This document shows, piece after piece, positions 26,153-35,338 of a stretch of DNA of 64,000 nt (the first letter of the stretch is position 1; every line of letters begins with the position of its first letter). This DNA is from DASXUL01 sp036504855. Lineage in GTDB: Bacteria > Armatimonadota > DTGP01 > JAKQQT01. The position numbers and the translations under genes were made by a program. Below the pieces are notes generated by a model. The model did not search any database and had not been told where the DNA came from. It saw only the letters and a program-made list of their open reading frames with translations. The stretch is taken from NCBI GenBank assembly GCA_036504855.1, contig DASXUL010000156.1, forward strand, positions 1-64,000, written 5' to 3'.

Positions 26153-27292
26153 TTAGGGGAATACGACACAAGCAGGTCTACTCGCTTGGCCTAAGAGCCA
26201 TGAATGTACGGAGATCAAACTGTCCACGGACTGATCCCATGAGAACCTTGCTTCTACCAGGGCACGACCACGAGCGCCCATTTCCAATAATGTGGATTTC
26301 GGCAAGAGGGTAGCCTCTTTCAGCGCTTTCGTAATCGCCTCAGGCGTTGGGTCGACATACCAACCACAGCCAGTCTTCTCTATCGATTGCCACGGCGTTG
26401 TGGTTGTTGTTATCACTGGTGTTTGACTTGCCAGGGATTCAACGACGACGAGTCCGAAATTCTCACTATGCGATGGCAGGATGAAGAGATCCGCGGACTG
26501 GAGCAGCCGCCACTTTGCTTCGCCGTAAACGGGTCCTCGGAATTCGAAGGTGTCCTGCATGCCAGCATTATTCACTAATGCTCTTATCTCTTCTTCGTGA
26601 CCATTACTGTCTGGTCCGGCGATTATGAATTTCCATCCAAGAGGCCTAATCCGGCGAACCGCCTCAACAAGAAGCGGCAGCCCCTTCTTGGGGTGTATTC
26701 GAGACAGAAAAAGCCCCAACTTTTCATCTGAACCATTTCCCGTGTCTACCACAGGGGGCAGTTTCACACCCAAAGGTATGACAGCGATCGCCCGACACAT
26801 ACCCAAGTCTCTGATGTGTTGGGCTTCCAGTTCTGAGGTGGCTATGATGACATCTGCGCGCGCTAGTCTCCGCCTCTCCCAAAGCCACCAAATAGGTGCC
26901 TTCTTCCACCAATTATTGCTCAAGGCCCAAGGTTCTAGCATTCCGTGAGGCGACACAATCAGCGGCACCTTTAGCACTTCTGACAAACGTAAGGCGATGT
27001 AATCTGGATGTAGCCACATCCCATGAGAGTGGATGACCTGTGGTTTGGACCCCGCCAGCACTGTAGGCATCAAGCGAGCCGAATACGCGATCGGCGATGA
27101 CGCTGGTACCGCCACATAGGGTAGACCATACTGGACTGCATCAGATTCAGTATATGCATCCATCAAGGTGACTATACGAGCATCGACACCGGCGTTGCGT
27201 TGTTCAGCGACCGATTCCATTACTGCGGGTCCCACGCCACCAGACAAACGTGATATAGACGGCACAATGTTAAGGACGCTCATCCCACCCAT
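26153..27292 (-). CDS. GT4-family glycosyltransferase
   Basis: The product is 379 residues. The N-terminus has LNIVPSISRLSGGVGPAVME, then IHSHGMWLHPDYIALRLSEV and IVSPHGMLEPWALSNNWWKK. The last motif is typical of a GT4 subgroup in exopolysaccharide clusters. Also present are LSRIHPKKGLPLLVEAV and the donor motif PSHSENFGLVVVESLASQTP. ATG 27292 has AGGAGG eight to ten bases upstream. The gene is flanked by IS relics on both sides (IS5 downstream, IS3 upstream), so it may have its own promoter or have been isolated from the main operon. Confidence 0.85.
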   Translation of the reverse strand: MGGMSVLNIVPSISRLSGGVGPAVMESVAEQRNAGVDARIVTLMDAYTESDAVQYGLPYVAVPASSPIAYSARLMPTVLAGSKPQVIHSHGMWLHPDYIALRLSEVLKVPLIVSPHGMLEPWALSNNWWKKAPIWWLWERRRLARADVIIATSELEAQHIRDLGMCRAIAVIPLGVKLPPVVDTGNGSDEKLGLFLSRIHPKKGLPLLVEAVRRIRPLGWKFIIAGPDSNGHEEEIRALVNNAGMQDTFEFRGPVYGEAKWRLLQSADLFILPSHSENFGLVVVESLASQTPVITTTTTPWQSIEKTGCGWYVDPTPEAITKALKEATLLPKSTLLEMGARGRALVEARFSWDQSVDSLISVHSWLLGQASRPACVVFP

Positions 27293-27351
27293 CGTCGATT
27301 CCTCCTGAACAGACTGCTTATATGCAATTCGATTGCTTCATGAATAGATGG

Positions 27352-28265
27352 TTAGGAATTTGGCGCAGGCGACATTAGCTTACGCCAGAACGGTCGTCCA
27401 CTATGCAATGATATGACCGGCTCGATTGGCTTGGTGAATGTAGTAGAGATCTCGGCAGGCGTCCTGTAGCCCAATCCGGAGTGGAACCGCTCGTCGTTGT
27501 AGTAGCCCCGCCAGGCCTCGATCAGACTTCTGGCCTCTTTACCGTTTCGGAGGACCGCCCGATCTAGGCGCTCGTCGCCGAGCCTGTTTTGTAAGCTTTC
27601 CACGAACCCGTTGTCCCAGGGGCTGCCTGGCTCGATGTGCACCGGCTTCACCGCTTGCGTGGTGAGCCACCGCATCAAGCCGTTGGCGACGAGCGCTTGC
27701 CCGTTGTCGCTGCGCCGATAGATGGGCCCGCCCCTCAGCAGGAACAGAGACGCCAGCGTTTCGATGACCTTAACCGGTTCCTGTTCGCTGTTCGGTCCTC
27801 AACGAAGTCATACGTCCAGACGTTGTTCTGCTACTCGGTTCCTTTCAATCGCTCCGAAGACGCGCCGTAGCCGCGCCTCCTTGCCTGGTGCTTCTTCTTC
27901 ACTGCCTTCATACGATCGACCGCTTCATTGGCGCGCGCAGCGCGGAAGTCCACTTTGTAGCGCAGCACCAAGCCGGAGAGCAATGCCATGCGACACTTCT
28001 GTCGCAACGACGATCCACGACGCACCAGATGCCCCAAAGGTGTCCGCTGGAATGCGGGACTGCGACTTTCTAGGCCCAGCTCTTTCAGCGCCTGGTTGTC
28101 AAGGGATGGCACCACCGGCCGCATCAGGCGCTGGTTCTCGTCCGCCAACTCCTTGAGCCGATGGATGTCCTTCTGCAGCAGTCCACTGCACATCCTCTTC
28201 CAGCGGCATACCGTCTGTTCCGAGACGTTGCGCTCCTGGTAACCGATGCCACAGTCTTGCCGCAC
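27352..28265 (-). pseudogene. IS3-family transposase relic (OrfA plus end of OrfB)
   Basis: The upstream part reads YQERNVSEQTVCRWKRMCSG and HRLKELADENQRLM, then SLDNQALKE: an IS3 OrfA helix-turn-helix with leucine zipper. The frame then loses similarity. Near 27800-27680, another frame recovers VWTYDFVEDRT and IYRRSDNGQALVANGLMRWL. The last part, to 27352, is the OrfB C-terminus VHIEPGSPWDNGFVESLQNR with YYNDERFHSGLGYRTPAEIS. Several frameshifts and a missing piece of the integrase core make it non-functional. It lies between two glycosyltransferase genes. Confidence 0.75.
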
Positions 28266-28684
28266 TCATTCTCCTCCGGAACCCGGTAACACTGCTCCTC
28301 TCTATATCACTTCACGTTCACGATGGATGGCTGCTTCAGTCTCTGAACTCATTCCAGTGTCTCAGACGGACCACCTTCCGGGGGGTGGAGCAGCCCACTC
28401 CGCATTGCTAACGTCGCTTGGAGGGCACTTCATAGTGCTCGTGCACTGCTTCAACCCAGATTGGACGACACCCTTTACTGAACTCCTTCGAGACGCTGTA
28501 TCGCTACTGGCTCCAAGTTTGAGGGCGGAAAGCGGCTCTGCTTCTCTGAGCAGCCCGATCCGAGGATCTACGCCGCGCTCCCGCGTCGAAGTGAGCAGTA
28601 GTCACTTCACTTGTGATTCCCACATGGACGCGAGGAATTGCGCAAGCGACCCTTCGCAAGCCGCCTGTCGATCCTCGCATACTC
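28266..28684. other. Gene-free stretch upstream of the IS3 relic
   Basis: No gene is supported. The stretch includes GTGTCTCAGACGGACCACCT followed by a run of C/G near 28350-28390, which could be the terminal repeat of the IS3 element. I did not find a convincing partner on the other side, so the element's ends are left open. Confidence 0.3.
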
Positions 28685-29755
28685 CTAATGAATGCCGCAT
28701 CGGCGTGAGATGACGCCCAACTCCTGGAACGCTGCCTCATACTGCTGCCACACCGCAGCTGCCGAAAACCGAGATCGAACGATTTCCATGGCTTTGGATC
28801 CAAATGCCTTGCCCAGCTCGACATCATGTCCAAATTGCGCCAAGCGATCGGCGAATTCGCTTGCAGATCCTGGCTCGACTAGGTATCCGTTCACTCCATG
28901 TTCGACGGCATCCTCCACGCCCCATATCCGGCTACCAACAACCGGCAGGCCGGCAGCCATTGCCTCCAGCACATTGATCGGCATCATCTCGCTAAAGGAA
29001 GGGCAAGCATATATATCCCATGACGCAAGAAGGGCAGGAACAGCCTCATGATCAACTCGTCCATGCAGAAACACACAGCCGTCAAGGCTCTCCTCGGCAA
29101 CGATCCGATTGATGCGACTCTTATACTCACAGTCTACAAAGTCTCCGACAAGGTGAATTTCAACGGGGCAGCCCGCGCGCTTTAGAATTCCCGCAGCGCG
29201 GACCAACACCTCTTGCCCCTTCAAAGGCCGAAGGACCGCGATATATCCCACCCTCAGGGGACCAGGTTGGGGAATGCTACGGGCGGCAGCATAGTGGCTG
29301 AGCTCGACTGGATTGGCGACTTGCCAGCATCGTAGCCTCATCACACGAGAGAGTGATCCAATCCTGCCACAGGCCCCAGCGCAGAGGATCACCAGCCCGT
29401 CCGAAAGCAACCTTGCGCTGAGCGCAAAGGCAATAGGCTTCCATTTAGACCGCCACATATACGAGTTATGGGACGTTACGATTATCTTGTATCTGGAGGT
29501 CGTGAGGCGCCTAACCACACCGAAGAACGCCAGGTCCCAAACGCCCTGAGCGAAAACGACGTCGATTTGATTCTCGCGAATGTAGGCTGCCATGTATTGC
29601 GCTCTGGCGAAGATGCCCAACCGGTCGGCTGACACCAGCTTTACGGTTTCCGAAACCATTCGATCGCGCGACGGCGACGAAAGCAAATGAACTTCGCACC
29701 CTGCCGACCCAAATACTGAAGCAAGATACGGAGCGTTGGTGAGGAGTATCTTCAT
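28685..29755 (-). CDS. GT4-family glycosyltransferase
   Basis: The product is 356 residues. It starts MKILLTNAPYLASVFGSAGC, then IIVTSHNSYMWRSKWKP, VGYIAVLRPLKGQEVLVRAA, VHLHGR-type acceptor loop (VFLHGRVDHEAVPALLASWD) and the donor motif CPSFSEMMPINVLEAMAAGL. The ATG at 29755 was kept as it opens the conserved first strand. It stands about 100 bases downstream of the next glycosyltransferase gene. Sugar specificity is unknown. Confidence 0.82.
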   Translation of the reverse strand: MKILLTNAPYLASVFGSAGCEVHLLSSPSRDRMVSETVKLVSADRLGIFARAQYMAAYIRENQIDVVFAQGVWDLAFFGVVRRLTTSRYKIIVTSHNSYMWRSKWKPIAFALSARLLSDGLVILCAGACGRIGSLSRVMRLRCWQVANPVELSHYAAARSIPQPGPLRVGYIAVLRPLKGQEVLVRAAGILKRAGCPVEIHLVGDFVDCEYKSRINRIVAEESLDGCVFLHGRVDHEAVPALLASWDIYACPSFSEMMPINVLEAMAAGLPVVGSRIWGVEDAVEHGVNGYLVEPGSASEFADRLAQFGHDVELGKAFGSKAMEIVRSRFSAAAVWQQYEAAFQELGVISRRCGIH

Positions 29756-29856
29756 GACTGAAAAACAGGCGTACGAGCTAAGGTCCCGACAGTACTGCTT
29801 GTGGTGTCCCGGCTAACACAATGCATATCCTACTCAGCCGATTCAGCCGAAAGTCA

Positions 29857-31038
29857 TCACCTGAGTCCGCGTAACGATGAGCTAGGAACCTGTGATACCC
29901 AGTGCTCAATGTGAACACGGCGCCGCGTCGAAGCAGCTTCAAGCACAGCGAAGTACCGATCTGTAACCGCCTTCGGACAAAACATCGTCTCGGCCATCGC
30001 GCGAGAGCGCCGGCCATACTCGGCTCTCACGTCACAACTCGAGTCGGCCATTCTTACGAGCGCGGCCGTAATACTCTCCTCGATCAATGGGTCAAACGTG
30101 TATCCATTATAGGAATCGATAACGAGATTCCCTGCATCCGCTACGTTGCTCGCAAGGATCGGGCGGGAACACGCCATTGCCTCTGAGACAGTGTTCGGCA
30201 ACCCCTCATACAGAGATGGCAGCGCGACGACATCAGCCCAGCGATAGAGTGAGACCACGTCCTCGCGGGCGGGCTCAAACCGTACTGATCGTGACAGGTC
30301 TGCTTCAGAGATGATCTGTCGAACCGATTCCCATTCATGGGTGTTCCCGTCAGCATCAGTCCTGCTTGGCTGGTGGCCACACCAGAGCACAGACAGATTA
30401 GCATGCGGTCGCAACGTTCTCGCCTCGCCGACCGCTCGCACAAACCGAGCAGGGTTCTTTGTCACCCCGACGCTTGCAGCAACCCCGATGCACAGTCCCC
30501 GCGTGTCGCGCGATTCGTCGTAAGGCTGGGGACGAAACCGATCTAGGTCCACTGCGTTGTAGATCGTAACAACCCGCCCACGAAGACTAGGAACGGAACC
30601 CTCGATCATTAGCCGATTTGTATGTGAGTTAGTCGTAACATAGTCCGCCGCGAGATGACATGCCCGGAGCCACCTCCTCCATGACCGATGGCTCCCAGGA
30701 ATCGCTGACCGCTCTGAGACCACGAGGCCCCATGACCGCGGTCCTAGCGAAGCAATTTCCGCATACAAGCTCGGCCCCTCTAAGAACGCGAGCACAACAT
30801 CAGGCCGGAAGCGGCCGATCTCTCGCCGAAAAGCAGCGATACGGCGTCCTGGCGTGCTGGCGGCCAGGCGGAGATGGCGAACACCACCCCGCTCTAGGCG
30901 GGGCAGAAAGAAGTCGCCGGTGCTGTACGTAGCGACGCTCACCTCACACCCACGCTGGCGCAAGAGAACAGCGAGTGTACACAGCTGCCCCTGAGCTCCA
31001 CCGCTACCCAGGCTATCGATAAAACAGAGGACTCTCAT
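29857..31038 (-). CDS. GT4-family glycosyltransferase
   Basis: The product is 393 residues. It opens MRVLCFIDSLGSGGAQGQLC, the family glycine loop, followed by TNSHTNRLMI, YNAVDLDRFRPQPYDESRDT, IGVAASVGVTKNPARFVRAV and the donor motif PSLYEGLPNTVSEAMACSRP. The C-terminal tail is about 35 residues longer than the fold needs. Gaps of roughly 100 bases on both sides contain no visible gene. It belongs to the ABC-transporter-type module by position. Confidence 0.82.
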   Translation of the reverse strand: MRVLCFIDSLGSGGAQGQLCTLAVLLRQRGCEVSVATYSTGDFFLPRLERGGVRHLRLAASTPGRRIAAFRREIGRFRPDVVLAFLEGPSLYAEIASLGPRSWGLVVSERSAIPGSHRSWRRWLRACHLAADYVTTNSHTNRLMIEGSVPSLRGRVVTIYNAVDLDRFRPQPYDESRDTRGLCIGVAASVGVTKNPARFVRAVGEARTLRPHANLSVLWCGHQPSRTDADGNTHEWESVRQIISEADLSRSVRFEPAREDVVSLYRWADVVALPSLYEGLPNTVSEAMACSRPILASNVADAGNLVIDSYNGYTFDPLIEESITAALVRMADSSCDVRAEYGRRSRAMAETMFCPKAVTDRYFAVLEAASTRRRVHIEHWVSQVPSSSLRGLR

Positions 31039-31130
31039 TAGAAACCTAACGGACCGAGCACAGCCAGGCTAGACTCCAGTGTCACCACTAGATGCCAAAG
31101 ACACATAGAGGCCGTCGCCGACGAAACACA

Positions 31131-32342
31131 TCATGCGCAAGCACTAATTGACAGCGAAGCGAAGAACTCACACAGTCTCGCGCCATAGTTGGCGTAGTGG
31201 AAATGCCGTTCGGCGACCTGACGGCCATTCCGACCCATTGTATGCCCGGTATCTGGGTGCTCCAAGAGCCGGCAGATTTCACCTGCATAGGCCGCCGTGT
31301 CTCCAGGCTCTGTTACACACGCGTTCAGGCCATTCTCTAGGAACCTAGGAATCTCTCCGACTCGGTTAGTCACCACCGGCCGACCAGAAGCAAGATACTC
31401 CCCTAGTTTCGTTGGAAACCGCGCATGAGACCGCACATCGTCAAACAGGGGGATGGCTAACACCGAAGCCGCTCTGTATTCCCGGAGCAGTTCGCTCCGC
31501 TCCACAAAGCCTGCGCATCGGATCTGTGCACATCTGCCGTTCGATGGCAGCCCGAGGGCCGCTTCCGTGGTTCCGCCAGTTACAACCAGTTGGCAGTCTG
31601 AATGCACGGTCCAAACCAGCTCCATTGCGGCCAACAAGAAGTTCAGCGTATCGTCATACGCAGGTGAACCCGCGAATAGGACGCTCTTGGCCGTTGGTGG
31701 ACTGGTAGCTACGGCTATTTCATCGGTGTCAGTCAGAATTGGTACATAGATGGTTTGCACATTACGACCTGTTCTAGAGTTCTCGTGATGAACCCAGTCC
31801 TCCAAATACCCCGAAATGCATATCGCTCCGTCGGCGCCCCAAAGGGGAGAAGCGACCTTTTCAACAATCGATTGGTTCGACTTAAAAGTCCAGGGCGCTT
31901 CGCGGATGTCTAGTACGACTGGGAATCCCTTCAGCCTGGCCACATTCCGTATGACTAGCCGCTCCAGTGCCGGTTCTGAGACTGAAGTGTAGCAGTATAG
32001 CCCATCCAATGACCCATTGCTGGCCGCCAATGTTAGCTTTCGCTTGGTTGCCAATGCGAGGGCGACTCTGTCCATGACGCGTCGCCATCTGTGGGGACTT
32101 GCTTGGGTTTTCCCAAGGAGGTACTCGAAAGGGATACCATCCTTGACTCCAACGGGAACAGAGTTTCGAGGCTCAGTCCATCGGTCCAATCCGTCCACCC
32201 ACACATTAACCGCTGAGCCTGCCTCGGCCATCGCACGAGCCATCAGGTGAATTCGCTGTGTGCCGGCCATACCGTTCGGATAGGGCTGTCTACCGCTCAG
32301 TACGCCTATATGAAGTCGGTTAGGCAAGTTGGTTCTCCGCAC
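31131..32342 (-). CDS. GT-B-fold glycosyltransferase (GT4-like)
   Basis: The product is 403 residues. The N-terminal domain begins HIGVLSGRQPYPNGMAGTQR, matching the PNGMAGTxR start seen in some exopolysaccharide transferases. LDIREAPWTFKSN, CISGYLEDWVHHE and SVLFAGSPAYDDTLNFLLAA follow, with a donor-binding region FPTKLGEYLASGRPVVTNRV in place of the usual E-x7-E. This variant (KLGEY) is common in transferases with divergent donor sites. Specificity is unknown. Confidence 0.78.
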   Translation of the reverse strand: MRRTNLPNRLHIGVLSGRQPYPNGMAGTQRIHLMARAMAEAGSAVNVWVDGLDRWTEPRNSVPVGVKDGIPFEYLLGKTQASPHRWRRVMDRVALALATKRKLTLAASNGSLDGLYCYTSVSEPALERLVIRNVARLKGFPVVLDIREAPWTFKSNQSIVEKVASPLWGADGAICISGYLEDWVHHENSRTGRNVQTIYVPILTDTDEIAVATSPPTAKSVLFAGSPAYDDTLNFLLAAMELVWTVHSDCQLVVTGGTTEAALGLPSNGRCAQIRCAGFVERSELLREYRAASVLAIPLFDDVRSHARFPTKLGEYLASGRPVVTNRVGEIPRFLENGLNACVTEPGDTAAYAGEICRLLEHPDTGHTMGRNGRQVAERHFHYANYGARLCEFFASLSISACA

Positions 32343-32391
32343 AATCGCCTTGGGGTCTGCATTACCATCGCTCTACATCGAGTTCCACGTG

Positions 32392-33333
32392 TTACCTCAC
32401 CCGTAACGCTAACGTCACAACCGCCTTCGCGGCATACCGCCCGCCAAGGAGAGCCAGGATTACCACAAGTCGTTGGGTCCCCGCGAGGCCTGGCTTGGCC
32501 TCACTGTAGGCCCTCTGGGCTTCCACACGTTGGCCCGTCATAGCCATGGCCAAGGCGATATTGCGCTGCACGGTCGCGTAATCTGCCGGTCGGTACTGCT
32601 TCAGTAGCTCCAGATACTCGGTCTCCTGCACCATCGCGATGTAATAGCCAAGCCGGTCATCCAGATTGACTATGCGGCGTTTGCCGCATAGCCGATCCGC
32701 ACCCTCGGTGTGGTATATCCGCAGAGCCTGGTGCAAGTAATAGCGTTTGGCCGTCAGGCTGAGTTTCCACCATAGGATCCCTTCGGCGCCGCCTCTCATC
32801 CTGCTGTTGAACCTCTGGTTTCCGAGTAACGAACGCCTTGTTAGCCCCCAGTGTTCGCCAGAGCATCTCGTCACCAGCGTCTCAAAGTCAAGCCACTGGC
32901 TGTGGTCCAAACCATGGCCGGAGAACTCGCCCGTGGTAGCATCCAGACAGTTGCAAGTTATCGCATCAATTGACGGATCAACTGCGCCCACCAAGTTCAG
33001 CATCGCACCCAGGGCCGAGGGCACCATCTCGTCGTCACTATCCAAGGTGGTGAACCACTCACCCCGCATGAGGTCAAACCCCGTGTTCTTGGCAGCATGA
33101 ACGTGCAGATTGCGCTCATGGAAAGCAGCCCGGATCCTAGCGTCCTTCGCCAGGTAACTCTCTATCACAGCACGGCTGTCGTCCGTGGAACCGTCATCCA
33201 CAATGATGAGCTCCCAGTCGGGCATATCCTGGCGAAGCACGCTCTCAATGGCCCTCGGAAGTGTACCTGCTCGGTTATACGTTGCCATTATGACGGAGAC
33301 TCTGGGAATGGTCATCTGTTCACTCTTAGCCAT
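32392..33333 (-). CDS. GT2-family glycosyltransferase
   Basis: The product is 313 residues with the GT-A fold. It has VSVIMATYNRAGTLPRAIES, WELIIVDDGSTDDSRAVIES, HVHAAKNTGFDLMRGEWFTT and LDSDDEMVPSALGAML (the DxD motif). The C-terminal 80 residues, after QETEYLELLKQYRPADYATV, are helical and resemble the repeats that follow GT2 domains in capsule transferases. It lies 2 bases upstream of the damaged acyltransferase reading frame's stop, so the two are in one transcript. Confidence 0.85.
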   Translation of the reverse strand: MAKSEQMTIPRVSVIMATYNRAGTLPRAIESVLRQDMPDWELIIVDDGSTDDSRAVIESYLAKDARIRAAFHERNLHVHAAKNTGFDLMRGEWFTTLDSDDEMVPSALGAMLNLVGAVDPSIDAITCNCLDATTGEFSGHGLDHSQWLDFETLVTRCSGEHWGLTRRSLLGNQRFNSRMRGGAEGILWWKLSLTAKRYYLHQALRIYHTEGADRLCGKRRIVNLDDRLGYYIAMVQETEYLELLKQYRPADYATVQRNIALAMAMTGQRVEAQRAYSEAKPGLAGTQRLVVILALLGGRYAAKAVVTLALRVR

Positions 33334-33335
33334 AT

Positions 33336-33945
33336 CTATACATAGACCTTACGCACAATCCGAGCCGGGTTACCTCCGGCAATCGATCGAGCATGAGCAT
33401 CTCTAGCTACCACGGCGCCGGCTCCGCTCACTGCCCCCTGCCCGATCTTAACACCCTTCAGAATGATGGCGCGCGCTCCGATGAACACGTCGTCCCCAAC
33501 CTCGATGGGGGCCGTGTATGCCGGTTCCTTGGCAGCTCGGCCCTCCGGCGATAGCGAATGCGCATCGGTGTCAATGATGAGTGCTCCGGCTCCGATAAGG
33601 ACGCGATTGCCTATTGATATACGACTCTCCGCCGTAATGCTGCACCCGCTCAGGCCCACGTCATCACCAATGATCACTTCGGCAGTTGGTCCCCACGCTG
33701 TTATGATGACGGGCTGAAACACGCCGATCGAGTTGCCTTTGCTGCGGCTGTGGGCAGCAAACCGGTCACCTATCCGAATTCGCCCCCCCGCCCCGGGCGC
33801 GGGATCGCGGAAAGCCCATAAGCCGCCACCCCCAGCGCCAACCCACCCCGCACAATGTACAGCGGAACCAATCGATCAGCACGGCTGTCGCGGAACAAAG
33901 GAAGCACGGGAATCGGAAGCCTATCCTCAGATACTTATCGGCCAT
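33336..33945 (-). pseudogene. Hexapeptide-repeat acyltransferase with frameshift in a G7 run
   Basis: ATG 33945 (MADKYLRIGFRFPCFLC, GGAG seven bases upstream) reads to the G7 tract (33783-33789 on the plus strand as C7) and then stops after a few codons. One base fewer in the tract joins it to RIRIGDRFAAHSRSKGNSIG, and the rest of a left-handed beta-helix acyltransferase follows without interruption: VIITAWGPTAEVIIGDDVGL, LIGAGALIIDTDAHSL and ILKGVKIGQGAVSGAGAVVA to the stop at 33336. The joined protein, about 202 residues, has the full family layout with the catalytic His in DTDAHSL. It is either a sequencing error, a true null, or a switchable O-acetyltransferase. Confidence 0.7.
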
Positions 33946-33991
33946 GCACGTCTCCGCGCAACTTCTCTCGGCAACCTTCGTGCGGCAGCTG

Positions 33992-35338
33992 CTACGCGCC
34001 GCATCCGGAAACACTGCTCTCGGCTACGTTCTGCAGGATCGTTCGCAACCTCCCGGAAACCGCTGCGGCGTCGTGTTGTTCGTGGGCGAAACGCATAGCA
34101 GTGCGGCCCAGATCCTCTCGCAACGTAGCTGAATCCATCAGCTCACTGATCGCAGCGCCCAGTACTCTCGCGTCACAACGGTCCACGACCATGCCCCAGC
34201 CGCACTTCCGCGCGTATTCAACAACGGGCAAACCGGGCGGCCCATAGACGATAATAGGCGTTCCCGAGGCCATGCAATCTGCAAGTTTACTGGGCATGCT
34301 ATATCGGGCATGTTGAACCGATTCTGAGTCGAAATCATAACACACGATGAGCACATCGGCCGCGGTCTGAAGCCGAGGTAAGTCAACCAGCGGCGCTGGG
34401 ATATGCACGTTCACTCCAGCCGAGGCGCGACAGGACAATGGCACCTGCTCAGTCTGAAATGTCACAAGATCAAAGGCCACATCCCGTCCCTCCCGCCGTA
34501 GCATCTGAACAGCTCGTGCAATGTCCGCCAAACTATCATGGATTGCCCAACCGACGCGACCTCCATAGCGAAGGCGAAACGGATGGTTGGCTGTCCACTG
34601 GGTACGCGCTGCAGCGCGATAGGCTTCCAGTTCAACCGGCATTGGCAGCCACAGAACCTGACGGTGAAAGCGTCGTTCGTATTCCTCAGCCATCTCTTGA
34701 CAAATCGCAATGGTTACAGCCGCCGACCGGATCATATCGGCAAACTCGGCCAAATACCGCGACCGCATCGAGTTTTCAGGCCACCCCTTGCGATACAGGG
34801 ATTCGGGCCAGTCGTCCATTAGGTGAAGAACCAGCGGAATTCCCAATACTCGCTGGATTCCGCGCAAGAACCGAACGCTTTGGAGATCAGAGCAATGACC
34901 GTATATCACTTCTGGATCAAATATGCGTACCCACGTCAGCAGCTGTGTCGATGGGCTGATGCGGTAAAGGACCTCGCCACCGCCGAGGAGCCGGAGCATT
35001 GCGCGCCATGGATACTGCCCTAGGCGTCGACCTAGAGACAGCGCCTGGGTTTTGCCAACTGGCGGCGGCACGACTGCGACCGACGGGTAGATCGGGCCCG
35101 AGACCCTGGAGGGGACTAGCCACCGCATGGGTGCCGGCAAGCGACACTCCATATCTCCTGTGCGATAGTGACGGGAACACCGGCGCCAATCCGGTGGCAA
35201 GCACCCGCCGTTGACAGTGGCCAACCGATCAGTTGGCCAAGCCGAGAAGAGCCTTCCCAAAAACGTGCCACTACCTGATTGCTCGGAAAACTGCGCGTTG
35301 ACAATCAGCGTTCGCGGGTAGTCCATATCAGTGCTCAC
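33992..35338 (-). CDS. GT-B-fold glycosyltransferase (divergent)
   Basis: The product is about 448 residues from GTG 35338 (GGGAAG eight bases upstream; ATG 35326 is the alternative). The start overlaps the upstream glycosyltransferase stop by 11 bases. Motifs include TLIVNAQFSEQSGSGTFLGR, PLVLHLMDDWPESLYRKGWP, FRLRYGGRVGWAIHDSLADI and the donor-side YSMPSKLADCMASGTPIIVY. The GTFLGR and HLMDDWP segments mark a subgroup in which the classical E-x7-E is replaced by KLADCM. The long open frame to 35470 runs into the neighbouring gene and is not used. Confidence 0.75.
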   Translation of the reverse strand: MSTDMDYPRTLIVNAQFSEQSGSGTFLGRLFSAWPTDRLATVNGGCLPPDWRRCSRHYRTGDMECRLPAPMRWLVPSRVSGPIYPSVAVVPPPVGKTQALSLGRRLGQYPWRAMLRLLGGGEVLYRISPSTQLLTWVRIFDPEVIYGHCSDLQSVRFLRGIQRVLGIPLVLHLMDDWPESLYRKGWPENSMRSRYLAEFADMIRSAAVTIAICQEMAEEYERRFHRQVLWLPMPVELEAYRAAARTQWTANHPFRLRYGGRVGWAIHDSLADIARAVQMLRREGRDVAFDLVTFQTEQVPLSCRASAGVNVHIPAPLVDLPRLQTAADVLIVCYDFDSESVQHARYSMPSKLADCMASGTPIIVYGPPGLPVVEYARKCGWGMVVDRCDARVLGAAISELMDSATLREDLGRTAMRFAHEQHDAAAVSGRLRTILQNVAESSVSGCGA

